DNA of 64,000 nt, taken from Micrococcus porci (lineage in GTDB: Bacteria; Actinomycetota; Actinomycetes; Actinomycetales; Micrococcaceae). Position 1 is the stretch's first letter, and each line of letters begins with the position of its first letter. Location of the stretch: contig NZ_CP083691.1 of the NCBI RefSeq assembly GCF_020097155.1, positions 1,240,001-1,304,000 on the forward strand, given 5' to 3'. Below the pieces are notes generated by a model. It searched no databases. It was not told the origin of the DNA and saw nothing but the letters and a program-made list of their open reading frames with translations. Positions 49,867-58,597 of the stretch are shown piece after piece. A program made the position numbers and the translations under genes.

Positions 49867-51186
49867 ATGACCGCTGCACCGCCCCCCGGGGGTGACCCGT
49901 ACGGCCCGCCTCCCCGCGGGCCGTATGCGTCCGCGCCCCCGGCTCAGCCGCACGGCGCCCCGCCGCCCCACGTCGGCGCGCCCTACGGGGCCGCGCCCCC
50001 GGGCTGGCCCGGGCCCGCTCCGCGTCGACGATCACCCCTGAGCGTGGCCATTGCCGTCTTCGGCGTGCTCGGAGCCGTCGTGCTGGCGGTGGGGCTGACC
50101 CTCCTGGCCGGCGGCCGGCTGATCGCCGCGGTCGGCGCGGGCTCGTCCTCGTCGGCCGCCGCCCCCTCCGGGCCGCAGGTGACGACGCGGAGCCTGGACG
50201 CCCTGGCCGCGAGCCTGGACCACGCGCACGCCGGGATCGCCGTGCCGGCCGCGGACGCCCCGCCCGCAGACGGCTCGCTCGACCCGGGGGAGCGGGTGCG
50301 TCGCGCGCCGGGGGTGCTGCTCGTGGAGACCCGCCTGGAGGCCATGCAGGGCACGGGCACCGGCATGGTGCTCACCTCGGACGGCCTGGCCCTGACCAAC
50401 TACCACGTCGTGGAGGACTCCACGGCGGTGTCCGTGGTCGTCGCCGACACCGGCGCACGCCACGCGGCCACGGTGCTGGGACGGGACGCGAAGAACGACG
50501 TCGCGGTGCTCCAGATCGACGGCGTGTCCGGGCTGACGACGACGTCGGTCTCCCGCGACCCCGTGCGGCCGGGGGAGGCCGTGGCCGCCGTCGGCAACGG
50601 CGGGGGGCAGGGCTACCTGACCTCGGTCGGGGGCGAGGTGCTGCGCGTGGACCAGTCGATCCTGGCCGCCACCGAGGGCACGGACGACTTCGAGCGCCTC
50701 ACGGGCCTGATCCAGACGGACGCGGACGTCGTGCCCGGCTACTCGGGTGGGCCCCTGGTGGACGGGGAGGGCCAGGTCGTGGGGGTCACCGTGGCCGCGA
50801 GCGAGGGCCGGACGGCCGCGCAGGTGGACGGCTACGCCATCCCGCTCTCCACCGCGTTCGACGTGGTGGCGCAGGTCCTCTCCGGTGAGGAGACGGACTC
50901 TGTGAGCATCGGCGCGGACGGCTCGCTCGGGATCTCCGTGGCCGGCTCGCGGGACGGCGTGGAGGTGCTCTCCGTGGACCGCGGCTCGGCGGGGGAGGAG
51001 CTCGGGCTGCGCCCGGGGGACGTCATCACCGCCATCGACGGGCGCACGCTGGACGGCAACGCCACCGCGATGTCGCGGCTCGTGAACGACCACGAGGTGG
51101 GCGACCGCCTGTCGGTGCAGTGGCGCACCGCCGACGGCGAGGCCCGGCAGGGCGAGGCCGTCCTCCAGAAGGCTCGCCACAACTGA
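49867..51186 (+). CDS. membrane-anchored HtrA/PepD-like serine protease with PDZ
   Basis: A 439-residue protein. Residues 1-55 are a Pro/Gly/Tyr-rich cytoplasmic tail, 58-85 one membrane helix (LSVAIAVFGVLGAVVLAVGL), and the rest is outside. The chymotrypsin-like triad is His in LTNYHVVEDS (about 180), Asp in KNDVAVLQI (about 212) and Ser in VVPGYSGGPLVDG (about 293). A PDZ domain occupies about 350-435 (ELGLRPGDVITAIDGRTL). It degrades or refolds damaged exported proteins. It starts 3 bp after tpx stop and is probably cotranscribed with it as a stress pair. Confidence 0.92.
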   Translation: MTAAPPPGGDPYGPPPRGPYASAPPAQPHGAPPPHVGAPYGAAPPGWPGPAPRRRSPLSVAIAVFGVLGAVVLAVGLTLLAGGRLIAAVGAGSSSSAAAPSGPQVTTRSLDALAASLDHAHAGIAVPAADAPPADGSLDPGERVRRAPGVLLVETRLEAMQGTGTGMVLTSDGLALTNYHVVEDSTAVSVVVADTGARHAATVLGRDAKNDVAVLQIDGVSGLTTTSVSRDPVRPGEAVAAVGNGGGQGYLTSVGGEVLRVDQSILAATEGTDDFERLTGLIQTDADVVPGYSGGPLVDGEGQVVGVTVAASEGRTAAQVDGYAIPLSTAFDVVAQVLSGEETDSVSIGADGSLGISVAGSRDGVEVLSVDRGSAGEELGLRPGDVITAIDGRTLDGNATAMSRLVNDHEVGDRLSVQWRTADGEARQGEAVLQKARHN

Positions 51187-51187
51187 G

Positions 51188-51203
51188 CCGCCCGCTCGGG
51201 CGG
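51188..51203. terminator. compact hairpin between convergent genes
   Basis: CCGCCCG and CGGGCGG flank a CT loop immediately after the protease stop and before the ZIP stop. The two-base loop implies that the innermost pair opens. Confidence 0.5.
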
Positions 51204-51211
51204 GCGTCCGC

Positions 51212-51994
51212 TCAGGCCAGCAGCGAGAGGGACCCGAGCATCGCGGCCGCGCCCGCGGCGGCCCCGGCCAGGGCCGTCGGGACGCCGCCGCAGCGGACGG
51301 CCCCGGGCAGCAGTGCCGCCAGGGACAGTGCGGCCATGACGCCGGTGACGGCGCCGTAGACCCCGCCGAGCACGGCGTCCGTGAGGAGGGGACGGAGCAG
51401 CCAGTAGCCGAGCAGCGCGCCGGCCGGCTCGAGGATCCCGGCCGTCGCGGCCCACAGGAAGCCGGTGCGCGCGGAGCCCGTGGCCCGGCGCACCGGCACG
51501 GAGACCGCGATGCCCTCGGGCACGTTGTGCACCGCCATCGCCACGGCCAGGGCCAGTCCCACCGCCGAATCCTCGAGGGCTCCGGCGAAGGTCACGAACC
51601 CCTCCGGCAGGTTGTGCGCGCCGATCGCGAGCGCGGTGGCCACGCCGAGCCGGCCCACCCGGGCCTCACGGGCGGCGGAGGCCGAGGAGCCGGACGGGGT
51701 CGCGGCCTCGGGCAGCAGGCGGTCGATCAGCAGATACGCCAGGGCCCCGCCGCCCACGGCGGCGCCGGCCGCGAGGACGCCGGGTCCGTCGCCGACCGCT
51801 GTTGCCAGCCCGCGCGCCGCGGCGGGGCCCATCTCCACTGCGCCGACGGTGAGCATCACACCCGCCGCCAGGCCGAGCGCCGCCGCCAGGGCGCGGTCGG
51901 AGACCGGGCGGCCCAGGGCGCCGAGCGCGCCGCCCACGATCGTGGCGGCCCCGGCGAGGGAGGTCAGCGCCACGGCGGTCCAGAACGGTTCCAC
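51212..51994 (-). CDS. ZIP family metal transporter (ZupT-like)
   Basis: A 260-residue protein with about eight TM helices. AIGAHNLPEGFVTFAGALED and AVHNVPEGIAVSVPVRRA are the HNxPEG metal sites of TM4 and TM5, both intact, so import of zinc, iron or manganese is likely. This contrasts with the ZIP at 31135 that lacks these His. The start is GTG 51994, preceded by GGAGAGGAG (minus strand 51999-52007). It is divergent from the phytoene-dehydrogenase-like gene. Confidence 0.92.
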   Translation of the reverse strand: MEPFWTAVALTSLAGAATIVGGALGALGRPVSDRALAAALGLAAGVMLTVGAVEMGPAAARGLATAVGDGPGVLAAGAAVGGGALAYLLIDRLLPEAATPSGSSASAAREARVGRLGVATALAIGAHNLPEGFVTFAGALEDSAVGLALAVAMAVHNVPEGIAVSVPVRRATGSARTGFLWAATAGILEPAGALLGYWLLRPLLTDAVLGGVYGAVTGVMAALSLAALLPGAVRCGGVPTALAGAAAGAAAMLGSLSLLA

Positions 51995-52077
51995 GGGCTC
52001 CTCTCCCTGCAGCGTGTCCGACGATGTGCGTCCACCATGGTGGCAGAGCCGCAGCCCCTCGACCGCCAGGAGAGCCC

Positions 52078-53589
52078 ATGCCCCGCGACGCAGCCCCGAT
52101 CGACGCCCCGGCCGCCCGCGACCGTGGCTTCGCCCTGCCGCAGGGGGCGGAGCCGGGGCGGGCCGTCGTCGTCGGTGCCGGGCCCAACGGGCTGACCGCC
52201 GCCGCGCTGCTCGCCCGGGAGGGCTGGGAGGTGGACGTCTACGAGCGACACCACGCCCCCGGCGGGGCCAGCGCCTCCGCACCCCTGCTCGGCCGGGGCA
52301 CCGTCGTGGACCTGGGCGCGGCCGGGCACCCGTTCGGCGTGGTGAGCCCCGTGTTCCGGGAGCTGGACCTGACCGGTCACGGCCTGCGCTGGGTCCACCC
52401 GGAGTTTCCCATGGGCCACCCTCTGCCGGACGGCCCGGCCGCCGTCCTCCACAGGGACCTCGACGCCACCGCCGAGGGGCTGGGCGTGGACGGGCGGGCC
52501 TGGCGCGCCCTGCACGCGCCCCTCGTGCGGGATGCGGACCGCCTCGCGGCGGACGTCCTCGGACCCCTGCTGCGACCCTGGCCGCACCCCGTGTCGATGG
52601 CCCGGCTGGGCCTGCGCGCCCCGTGGCCGGCCGGCTGGGTGAACCGCGCGGTGTTCCGCACGGAGCAGGCCCGCGCGCTGTACACGGGCGCTGCGGCGCA
52701 CGCGATCCTCCCGCCCGGCCGGCCGCTCACCAGCGCGTTCGGCGCGCTGTTCGGGGCGCTCGGCATGTCCTCGGGCTGGCCGGTGGCGGCGGGCGGCTCG
52801 CAGTCCATCGTCGACGCCCTGCTCGCCGTGCTCCGGGCGCACGGCGGCCGCCTGCACCTCGACCACGAGGTGACGGACCTCCGGGAGCTGCCGGCCGCGG
52901 ACGCCGTCGTCCTGGACCTGACCCCGCGGCAGGTGGCGGCGCTGGCCGGGACCGACCTGCCGCCCGCCTACGCGCGGTCCCTGCGCCGCTGGCGACACGG
53001 CTCGGCGGTCTCCAAGGTGGACTTCCTGCTGGACGGGCCCGTCCCGTGGACGGACGTGCGCCTGGCCGGGGCCGGCACCGTGCACCTGGGCGGGAACGCC
53101 GCGCAGCTCCAGCACGCCGAGGCCGAGGCCGTCGCCGGGCGCATGCCGGAGCATCCGTTCGTCATGCTCTGCCAGCAGCAGGCCGCGGACCCCTCGCGGG
53201 CCGTCGGCCCCTCCGCCGGGCGGACGGTGGTCTGGTCCTACGCCCACGTGCCGTTCGGCTGGGACGGGGACGTGCGACCGCTCGTCGAGGAGCAGGTGGA
53301 GCGCTTCGCCCCCGGGTTCCGGGATCGCATCGTGCACGCCGTGGCCACCCGGCCTGCGGACCTCGAGGCGTGGAACCCGAACCTGGTGGGGGGCGACATC
53401 GCGGGCGGCTCCATGGGCGGCCTCCAGCTGCTGCTGCGCCCGACGGCGTCGCCCCGCCCGCACCGGGCGGGCCGCCCCGGCCTCTACCTGGCCTCCGCTG
53501 CCACCCCGCCGGGCGGGGGAGTGCACGGGATGGCGGGCGCCTGGGCGGTGCGCACCCTGCTGCGCGACCGTGCCCGGGCCGCCTTCTGA
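52078..53589 (+). CDS. phytoene dehydrogenase-like FAD/NAD(P) oxidoreductase
   Basis: A 503-residue flavoprotein. AVVVGAGPNGLTAAALLARE (about residue 28) is the FAD fold, DVYERHHAPGGASAS the following Glu and glycines, and GLYLASAATPPGGGVHGMAG the C-terminal FAD contact. GNAAQLQHAEAEAVAGRMPE and IAGGSMGGLQLLLRP are typical of the CrtI-like or retinol saturase-like COG1233 group. No carotenoid synthase or other crt gene is nearby, so its substrate is unclear. ATG 52078 with AGGAGA at 52069-52074. Confidence 0.9.
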   Translation: MPRDAAPIDAPAARDRGFALPQGAEPGRAVVVGAGPNGLTAAALLAREGWEVDVYERHHAPGGASASAPLLGRGTVVDLGAAGHPFGVVSPVFRELDLTGHGLRWVHPEFPMGHPLPDGPAAVLHRDLDATAEGLGVDGRAWRALHAPLVRDADRLAADVLGPLLRPWPHPVSMARLGLRAPWPAGWVNRAVFRTEQARALYTGAAAHAILPPGRPLTSAFGALFGALGMSSGWPVAAGGSQSIVDALLAVLRAHGGRLHLDHEVTDLRELPAADAVVLDLTPRQVAALAGTDLPPAYARSLRRWRHGSAVSKVDFLLDGPVPWTDVRLAGAGTVHLGGNAAQLQHAEAEAVAGRMPEHPFVMLCQQQAADPSRAVGPSAGRTVVWSYAHVPFGWDGDVRPLVEEQVERFAPGFRDRIVHAVATRPADLEAWNPNLVGGDIAGGSMGGLQLLLRPTASPRPHRAGRPGLYLASAATPPGGGVHGMAGAWAVRTLLRDRARAAF

Positions 53590-53778
53590 CCCCGCTGACG
53601 CGGCCCCGCCACGGACGGAGCCCGTTCACTGCGAGGTCGCTTCCCGTTCACAGGTGATTGCCGTTACAGTATGTCCCATCTCACGTGGTGGTCGTCACTC
53701 GTCCGCCGCGGAGGCGGATCGGTCGGTCACTCGCCCGCCGGTCCTCCTAGCACCTTCTGATGAACGGAAGACCCTTCC

Positions 53779-55680
53779 ATGAAGCACACGAAGCTCTCCG
53801 CTGCGGCGGCCCTCGCCTTCGGCTCCGCCCTCGTCCTCTCCGCCTGCGCGCCGGCCGGCCCGGCCGCGTCCGGCTCCTCGTCCAACGGCGGCGGCTCCTC
53901 CGCCGCGTCCGGCTCCTCCGCCGCGTCCGGCTCCGACGCCGCCGGCGGCGTCACCACCGGCGAGAAGGGCGAGAAGCTCACCGCCCCCGCCGACGGCCCT
54001 GGCATGGCCGACCTGGGCGACGTTAAGACCGAGGAAGGCTCCGTGGCCTACTCCGTGGGCAAGGACGACTTCCTCTCCTACAACGGCGTGCAGGCCAACA
54101 CGTACTCCACGTACAACTCCGCCATCGTGGACCGCCTGTTCTCCGGGTTCTACTACTTCGGCACGGACGGCACCATCGTCCGCAACGAGGAGTTCGGCAC
54201 GTTCGAGAAGATCTCGGACGACCCGCTCAAGGTCAAGTACACGATCAACGAGGACGCCACCTGGTCCGACGGCACCCCCGTCACCGCCGCGGACTTCATC
54301 GTGCAGTGGGCCGCGGACAACCCCAACATCGTGGACGAGTCCGGCAAGGCCGACCCGAAGACCGGCCAGAAGCCGCAGCTCTTCGAGTCCATCACCTCCG
54401 AACCGGGCAAGTACATCCCGGAGGCTCCGGAGGGCGACCCCAAGGGCAAGGAGTTCACGGTCACCTACGCCGAGCCCTACGCCGACTGGGAGATCCTCAT
54501 CACCACCGCCCTCCCGGCGCACGTGATCGCCAAGGGCGCGGACATGTCCCTCGACGACCTGGTCGCGGCCGCCAAGGCCAAGGACTCCACCAAGCTCGTG
54601 CCCGCCGCCAAGTTCTGGAACAACGGCTGGGACTTCAACCCGGGCGAGCTCCCGTCCGCGGACATGATCCCCTCCATGGGCCCGTACAAGATCAAGGACG
54701 GCGGCTGGGTCGCCGGCCAGTCGATCACCCTCGAGGCCAACGACAAGTACTGGGGCACCCCGGCAGCCACCAAGAACCTGGTCATCAAGTTCGCCGCCCC
54801 CGAGACCCACGTCCAGGCGCTGCAGAACAAGGAGCTCGACGTCATCGAGCCGCAGGCCACCGTGGACACCGTGTCCCAGCTCGAGGGCCTGGGCGACTCG
54901 GTCAACATCCAGAAGGGCGACCAGCTGACCTGGGAGCACCTCGACTTCAACCGCGGCACCGGCTCGACCTTCGCCGACAGCAAGGAGCTGCGCGAGGCGT
55001 TCGCCCTCTGCGTGCCCCGCCAGCAGATCGTGGACAACCTGGTCAAGCCGATCAACCCGGACGCCACGGTCATGAACGCCCGCGAGGTCTTCCCCTTCCA
55101 GGACAACTACCAGGAGGTCGTGGACGCGGCCTACCCGAAGGAGATGGACCAGCCGAACATCGAGAAAGCCAAGGAGCTCGTCGCCAAGTCCGGCGTCTCC
55201 AAGCCGACCGTGCGCCTGGGCTACCAGGCCGGCAACCAGCGCCGCGCCGAGACCGTGAAGCTGATCAAGGCCTCGTGCGACCAGGCGGGCTTCGACGTCC
55301 AGGACGCGAACTCCAACGTGTTCTTCAAGGAGGTCATGCCGACCGGCGACTACGACGTCGCGCTCTACGCGTGGTCCGGCTCCGGCCAGAAGGCCTCCGG
55401 CGCCAACATCTACCAGTCGGACGGCGAGCAGAACCAGCAGTCCTACTCCAACAAGACCGTGGACGAGGCGTGGGACAAGCTCGCCGGCTCCCTGGACGAG
55501 AAGGAGCAGCTGGAGCAGGTCAAGGTCATCGAGAAGGCGCTCTGGGAGGACTTCCAGGCCATCCCGCTGTACGCCCACCCGGGCGTCGTGGCCCACCAGG
55601 CCGACCTGGCCAACGTGCGCGACACCGTCGCGCAGCAGGGCGCGCTGTGGAACGTCGAGCAGTGGAAGCGTGTGAGCTGA
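53779..55680 (+). CDS. ABC peptide/oligopeptide substrate-binding lipoprotein (SBP family 5)
   Basis: A 633-residue extracellular lipoprotein. Signal peptide KLSAAAALAFGSALVLSACA gives lipidation at Cys 23. A Ser/Gly-rich linker (SSNGGGSSAASGSSAASG) follows. The binding fold starts at VAYSVGKDDFLSYNGVQANT, and WSDGTPVTAADFIVQWAADN is the SBP_bac_5 signature. NDKYWGTPAATKNLVIKF, ELREAFALCVPRQQIVDNLV and MPTGDYDVALYAW are typical of DppA/OppA. It delivers peptides to the DppB/C pores encoded after it. Two hairpins follow it, probably uncoupling its high expression from the membrane genes. Confidence 0.93.
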   Translation: MKHTKLSAAAALAFGSALVLSACAPAGPAASGSSSNGGGSSAASGSSAASGSDAAGGVTTGEKGEKLTAPADGPGMADLGDVKTEEGSVAYSVGKDDFLSYNGVQANTYSTYNSAIVDRLFSGFYYFGTDGTIVRNEEFGTFEKISDDPLKVKYTINEDATWSDGTPVTAADFIVQWAADNPNIVDESGKADPKTGQKPQLFESITSEPGKYIPEAPEGDPKGKEFTVTYAEPYADWEILITTALPAHVIAKGADMSLDDLVAAAKAKDSTKLVPAAKFWNNGWDFNPGELPSADMIPSMGPYKIKDGGWVAGQSITLEANDKYWGTPAATKNLVIKFAAPETHVQALQNKELDVIEPQATVDTVSQLEGLGDSVNIQKGDQLTWEHLDFNRGTGSTFADSKELREAFALCVPRQQIVDNLVKPINPDATVMNAREVFPFQDNYQEVVDAAYPKEMDQPNIEKAKELVAKSGVSKPTVRLGYQAGNQRRAETVKLIKASCDQAGFDVQDANSNVFFKEVMPTGDYDVALYAWSGSGQKASGANIYQSDGEQNQQSYSNKTVDEAWDKLAGSLDEKEQLEQVKVIEKALWEDFQAIPLYAHPGVVAHQADLANVRDTVAQQGALWNVEQWKRVS

Positions 55681-55694
55681 CGCTCCCCTGACAC

Positions 55695-55766
55695 CGCCCG
55701 GGGTCGTTCCCCCCGGGCGCCGCACGACCATCGACCTGGGCCCGGCCGCCAGTGGCCGGGCCCAGG
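55695..55766 (+). terminator. tandem hairpins between dppA and dppB (attenuator)
   Basis: Hairpin 1 at 55695-55719: CGCCCGGGG / CCCCGGGCG, loop TCGTTCC. Hairpin 2 at 55735-55766: CCTGGGCCCGGCC / GGCCGGGCCCAGG, loop GCCAGT. The 146-bp gap is the only large one inside the operon. They likely stop or stabilise part of the transcripts after the lipoprotein gene. Confidence 0.7.
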
Positions 55767-55826
55767 CATGTGGAACGGCGGAGCCACCCCCACCTCCCCC
55801 ACGAGCACGGAAGGCCACCCCCTGTT

Positions 55827-57347
55827 GTGCTGAAATTCATCCTGAGACGCCTGGGCAGCTCCGCGCTGGTCCTCTTCGGCGCGTCCATCCTCCTGTACGT
55901 CCTGACCGTCAACTCCGGCGACCCCCTGAAGGACCTGCGCGAGTCGCAGGCCAGCAACCGCGAGCAGCTGATGCAGGCCCGCATCGACTACATGGGGCTG
56001 GACGACCCCTGGTACGAGCGGTACTGGAACTGGCTCACCGGCGTCGTCAAGTACCTGATCGGCGCCGGCACTCTGGGCACCGACCGCTCCGGCGTGCAGG
56101 TGGAGAGCCTGCTCGGCAACGCGGCCGCCTCCACGCTGCGCCTCGTGGTGCTGGCCACCGTGCTCGCGATCGTCATCGGCGTGGCCATCGGCATCATCAC
56201 CGCCATCCGCCAGTACTCGGGTCTCGACTACGCGGTGACCTTCCTGATCTTCCTGTTCTTCTCCCTGCCCGTGTTCTGGGCCGCCGTGCTCCTGAAGGAG
56301 TACCTGGCGATCGGGTTCAACAACTGGATCGCCCGCCCCACCATGGACTGGCCGCTCGTCATCGGACTCGCGGTGGTTCTGGGGCTGGCCCTGCAGGCGG
56401 CCATGGGCGGCCGCCTCGTCCGCCGTCTCCTGACCTTCGCGGCCACCGTCGCCGTGATCGTGCTCGGCGGCTACCTGCTCTTCGCCCTAGACATGTGGCG
56501 CAACCCGCGCATGGGCCCGCTCGTGCAGCTGCTGATCGGCCTGGCCGTCGCCGTGGGCGGCACCGCACTGGTCGCCGGCCTGAAGAACCGCTCCGTGCTC
56601 AAGGCCGCCCTGGCCACCGTGGCCGTGGGCGTCGTCGCCTACTACGCCACGTACGGCGTGCTGATGCAGAGCCCCTCCGGCTGGCTCATCGCCGGCCTCG
56701 GCGTCATCGCGGTGCTGGTGGGCGTGCTCGCCGGCCGTCTGCTCGGCGGCTTCTCGAAGGGGTCCGCGGTGTCCGTCTCCGTGGTGACCGCCCTGGTCAT
56801 GGGCCTGTCCATCTTGGCCGAGCACATGATGAACTACTGGCCGCAGCTGCTGAAGGCCAAGCCCCGTCCGATCGCCACGATCGGCGCGGAGACCCCCAAC
56901 CTCACCGGTCACTTCTGGGTGCTGTTCCTGGACAAGGGCACGCAGCTGCTGCTGCCCACGGTGCTGCTGACGATCATCTCCGTCGCCACCTACTCCCGGT
57001 ACACGCGCTCCTCGATGCTCGAGGTCTCGCGTCAGGACTACATCCGCACCGCACGGGCCAAGGGCCTGGGGGAGCGCCAGGTGATCCTGAAGCACGCGTT
57101 CCGCAACTCGCTGATCCCGATCACCACGATCATGGCCTTCGACTTCGCCGGCCTGATCGGCGGCGCCGTCATCACCGAGAGCGTGTTCGGCTGGAAGGGC
57201 ATGGGCGAGCTGTTCCGCACCGGCCTGGACCAGGTCGACCCCGCGCCCGTGATGGCGTTCTTCCTGGTGACCGGCACGGCTGCCGTCCTGATGAACCTGG
57301 TGGCGGACATCCTGTATGCCGTCCTCGACCCCCGGATCCGAGTGTGA
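55827..57347 (+). CDS. dppB: DppB-type ABC permease with a large inserted membrane region
   Basis: A 506-residue permease; normal DppB has about 310-340. Residues 1-190 (LKFILRRLGSSALVLFGASI) and 375-506 match DppB, with the coupling EAA loop SRQDYIRTARAKGLGERQVI (about 405). Residues about 195-345 are an extra block of roughly five hydrophobic helices (WPLVIGLAVVLGLALQAAMG, LIAGLGVIAVLVGVLAGRLL) that I cannot match to the core fold. It forms half of the peptide channel. Start GTG 55827 after GGAAGG (55809-55814). Its TGA overlaps the next ATG (TGATG). Confidence 0.9.
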   Translation: MLKFILRRLGSSALVLFGASILLYVLTVNSGDPLKDLRESQASNREQLMQARIDYMGLDDPWYERYWNWLTGVVKYLIGAGTLGTDRSGVQVESLLGNAAASTLRLVVLATVLAIVIGVAIGIITAIRQYSGLDYAVTFLIFLFFSLPVFWAAVLLKEYLAIGFNNWIARPTMDWPLVIGLAVVLGLALQAAMGGRLVRRLLTFAATVAVIVLGGYLLFALDMWRNPRMGPLVQLLIGLAVAVGGTALVAGLKNRSVLKAALATVAVGVVAYYATYGVLMQSPSGWLIAGLGVIAVLVGVLAGRLLGGFSKGSAVSVSVVTALVMGLSILAEHMMNYWPQLLKAKPRPIATIGAETPNLTGHFWVLFLDKGTQLLLPTVLLTIISVATYSRYTRSSMLEVSRQDYIRTARAKGLGERQVILKHAFRNSLIPITTIMAFDFAGLIGGAVITESVFGWKGMGELFRTGLDQVDPAPVMAFFLVTGTAAVLMNLVADILYAVLDPRIRV

Positions 57348-58597
57348 TGACCATGAGCCACTCCGCACAGCAGAACCCCCGGAGCACCTCACCGGCCGTC
57401 GTCGACCTCGCCGAGGCCGAGGACCTGAAGCTCCAGCAGAAGACCGGCAAGTCCTATTCGCAGGGCGCCCTGATCCGCATGCGCTTCTTCCGCCACAAGG
57501 CGGCCATGGTCTCCCTGGTCGTCCTGGCCTTCATCGCCCTCATGGCGTTCACCTCGATCGGCTTCGCCGGCATCCCCGGTTGGTGGGACGAGTCCTACTC
57601 GGCCGCGTCCACCGTCGTGGACGGCGGGCGGCCCACCCTGTCCGTCGTGCCCCAGTTCCTGGGCGGCGAGGGCCTGCGCTGGGGTGCACACCCCTTCGGG
57701 CAGACCTCCACCGGCACGGACTTCTTCGCCCTGGTGATGCGCGGCACCCAGCAGTCGCTGATCATCGCGTTCATCGTGGGCCTGATCTCCACGGCCATCG
57801 GCGCGCTGGTCGGCGCGGCCTCCGCCTACTTCGGCGGCTGGGTCGACTCCGTGCTCATGCGCCTGACCGACCTGATCATCGTGATCCCGCTGCTCGTCCT
57901 GGCGGCGGTGCTGGGCAAGATGGCGGGCGGCCTGCAGCTCGGCATCCTGCCGCTGGCCTTCGTGCTCGGCATCGTCTCCTGGACCTCCCTGGCCCGCCTG
58001 GTGCGCGGCGAGATCCTCTCCCTCCGGGAGAAGGAGTTCGTGGCCGCCGCCGTGGCCATGGGCGCCAAGCCCGGCCGCATCATCGGCAAGCACCTGCTGC
58101 CCAACACCATCGGCGTGATCGTGGTGAACGCGACCTTCGCCATCGCCGGCGCCGTGCTGCTGGAGACCTCGCTCTCCTACCTGGGCTTCGGCGTGAAGTC
58201 CCCGGACTCCTCGCTGGGCCTGCTCATCAGCGACTACCAGACCGCGTTCACCACGCGCCCCTGGCTGTTCTGGTGGCCGGGCATGACCATCCTCGCGATC
58301 GCCCTGTCCGTGAACTTCCTCGGCGACGGCCTGCGTGACGCGTTCGATCCGCGCCAGTCCGGCTCGGGGCGTCGCAAGCGCGGCCTGTTCAGCCGCCGCG
58401 CGGCGGTCACCGAGGCCACGCCGACGACGGCGGGCGGCCTGCAGGCCTCCCCGGCGTCCGCTCCGGCCGGCCACGCGGACGTCGTAACCGACTCCCGCGG
58501 CCTGGACGCCCCCGCCGCCTGGACCGTCACGGACGCCGACGGCACCTCCCGCCCCGCCGGGGACGACGTCGACACCACGGAAGGGGACGCCCGATGA
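57347..58597 (+). CDS. dppC: DppC-type ABC permease
   Basis: A 416-residue permease. A cytoplasmic N-terminus of about 45 residues precedes RMRFFRHKAAMVSLVVLAFI (TM1), the typical OppC_N domain. FGQTSTGTDFFALVMRGTQQ is the classical DxxGRD-like loop, here GTDFF. LREKEFVAAAVAMGAKPGRI (about 225) is the EAA coupling loop. SYLGFGVKSPDSSLGLLISD is the DppC signature. The C-terminal 80 residues are a hydrophilic tail with Ala/Pro/Thr, unusual in length. Overlaps both neighbours (TGATG and ATGA). Confidence 0.93.
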   Translation: MTMSHSAQQNPRSTSPAVVDLAEAEDLKLQQKTGKSYSQGALIRMRFFRHKAAMVSLVVLAFIALMAFTSIGFAGIPGWWDESYSAASTVVDGGRPTLSVVPQFLGGEGLRWGAHPFGQTSTGTDFFALVMRGTQQSLIIAFIVGLISTAIGALVGAASAYFGGWVDSVLMRLTDLIIVIPLLVLAAVLGKMAGGLQLGILPLAFVLGIVSWTSLARLVRGEILSLREKEFVAAAVAMGAKPGRIIGKHLLPNTIGVIVVNATFAIAGAVLLETSLSYLGFGVKSPDSSLGLLISDYQTAFTTRPWLFWWPGMTILAIALSVNFLGDGLRDAFDPRQSGSGRRKRGLFSRRAAVTEATPTTAGGLQASPASAPAGHADVVTDSRGLDAPAAWTVTDADGTSRPAGDDVDTTEGDAR

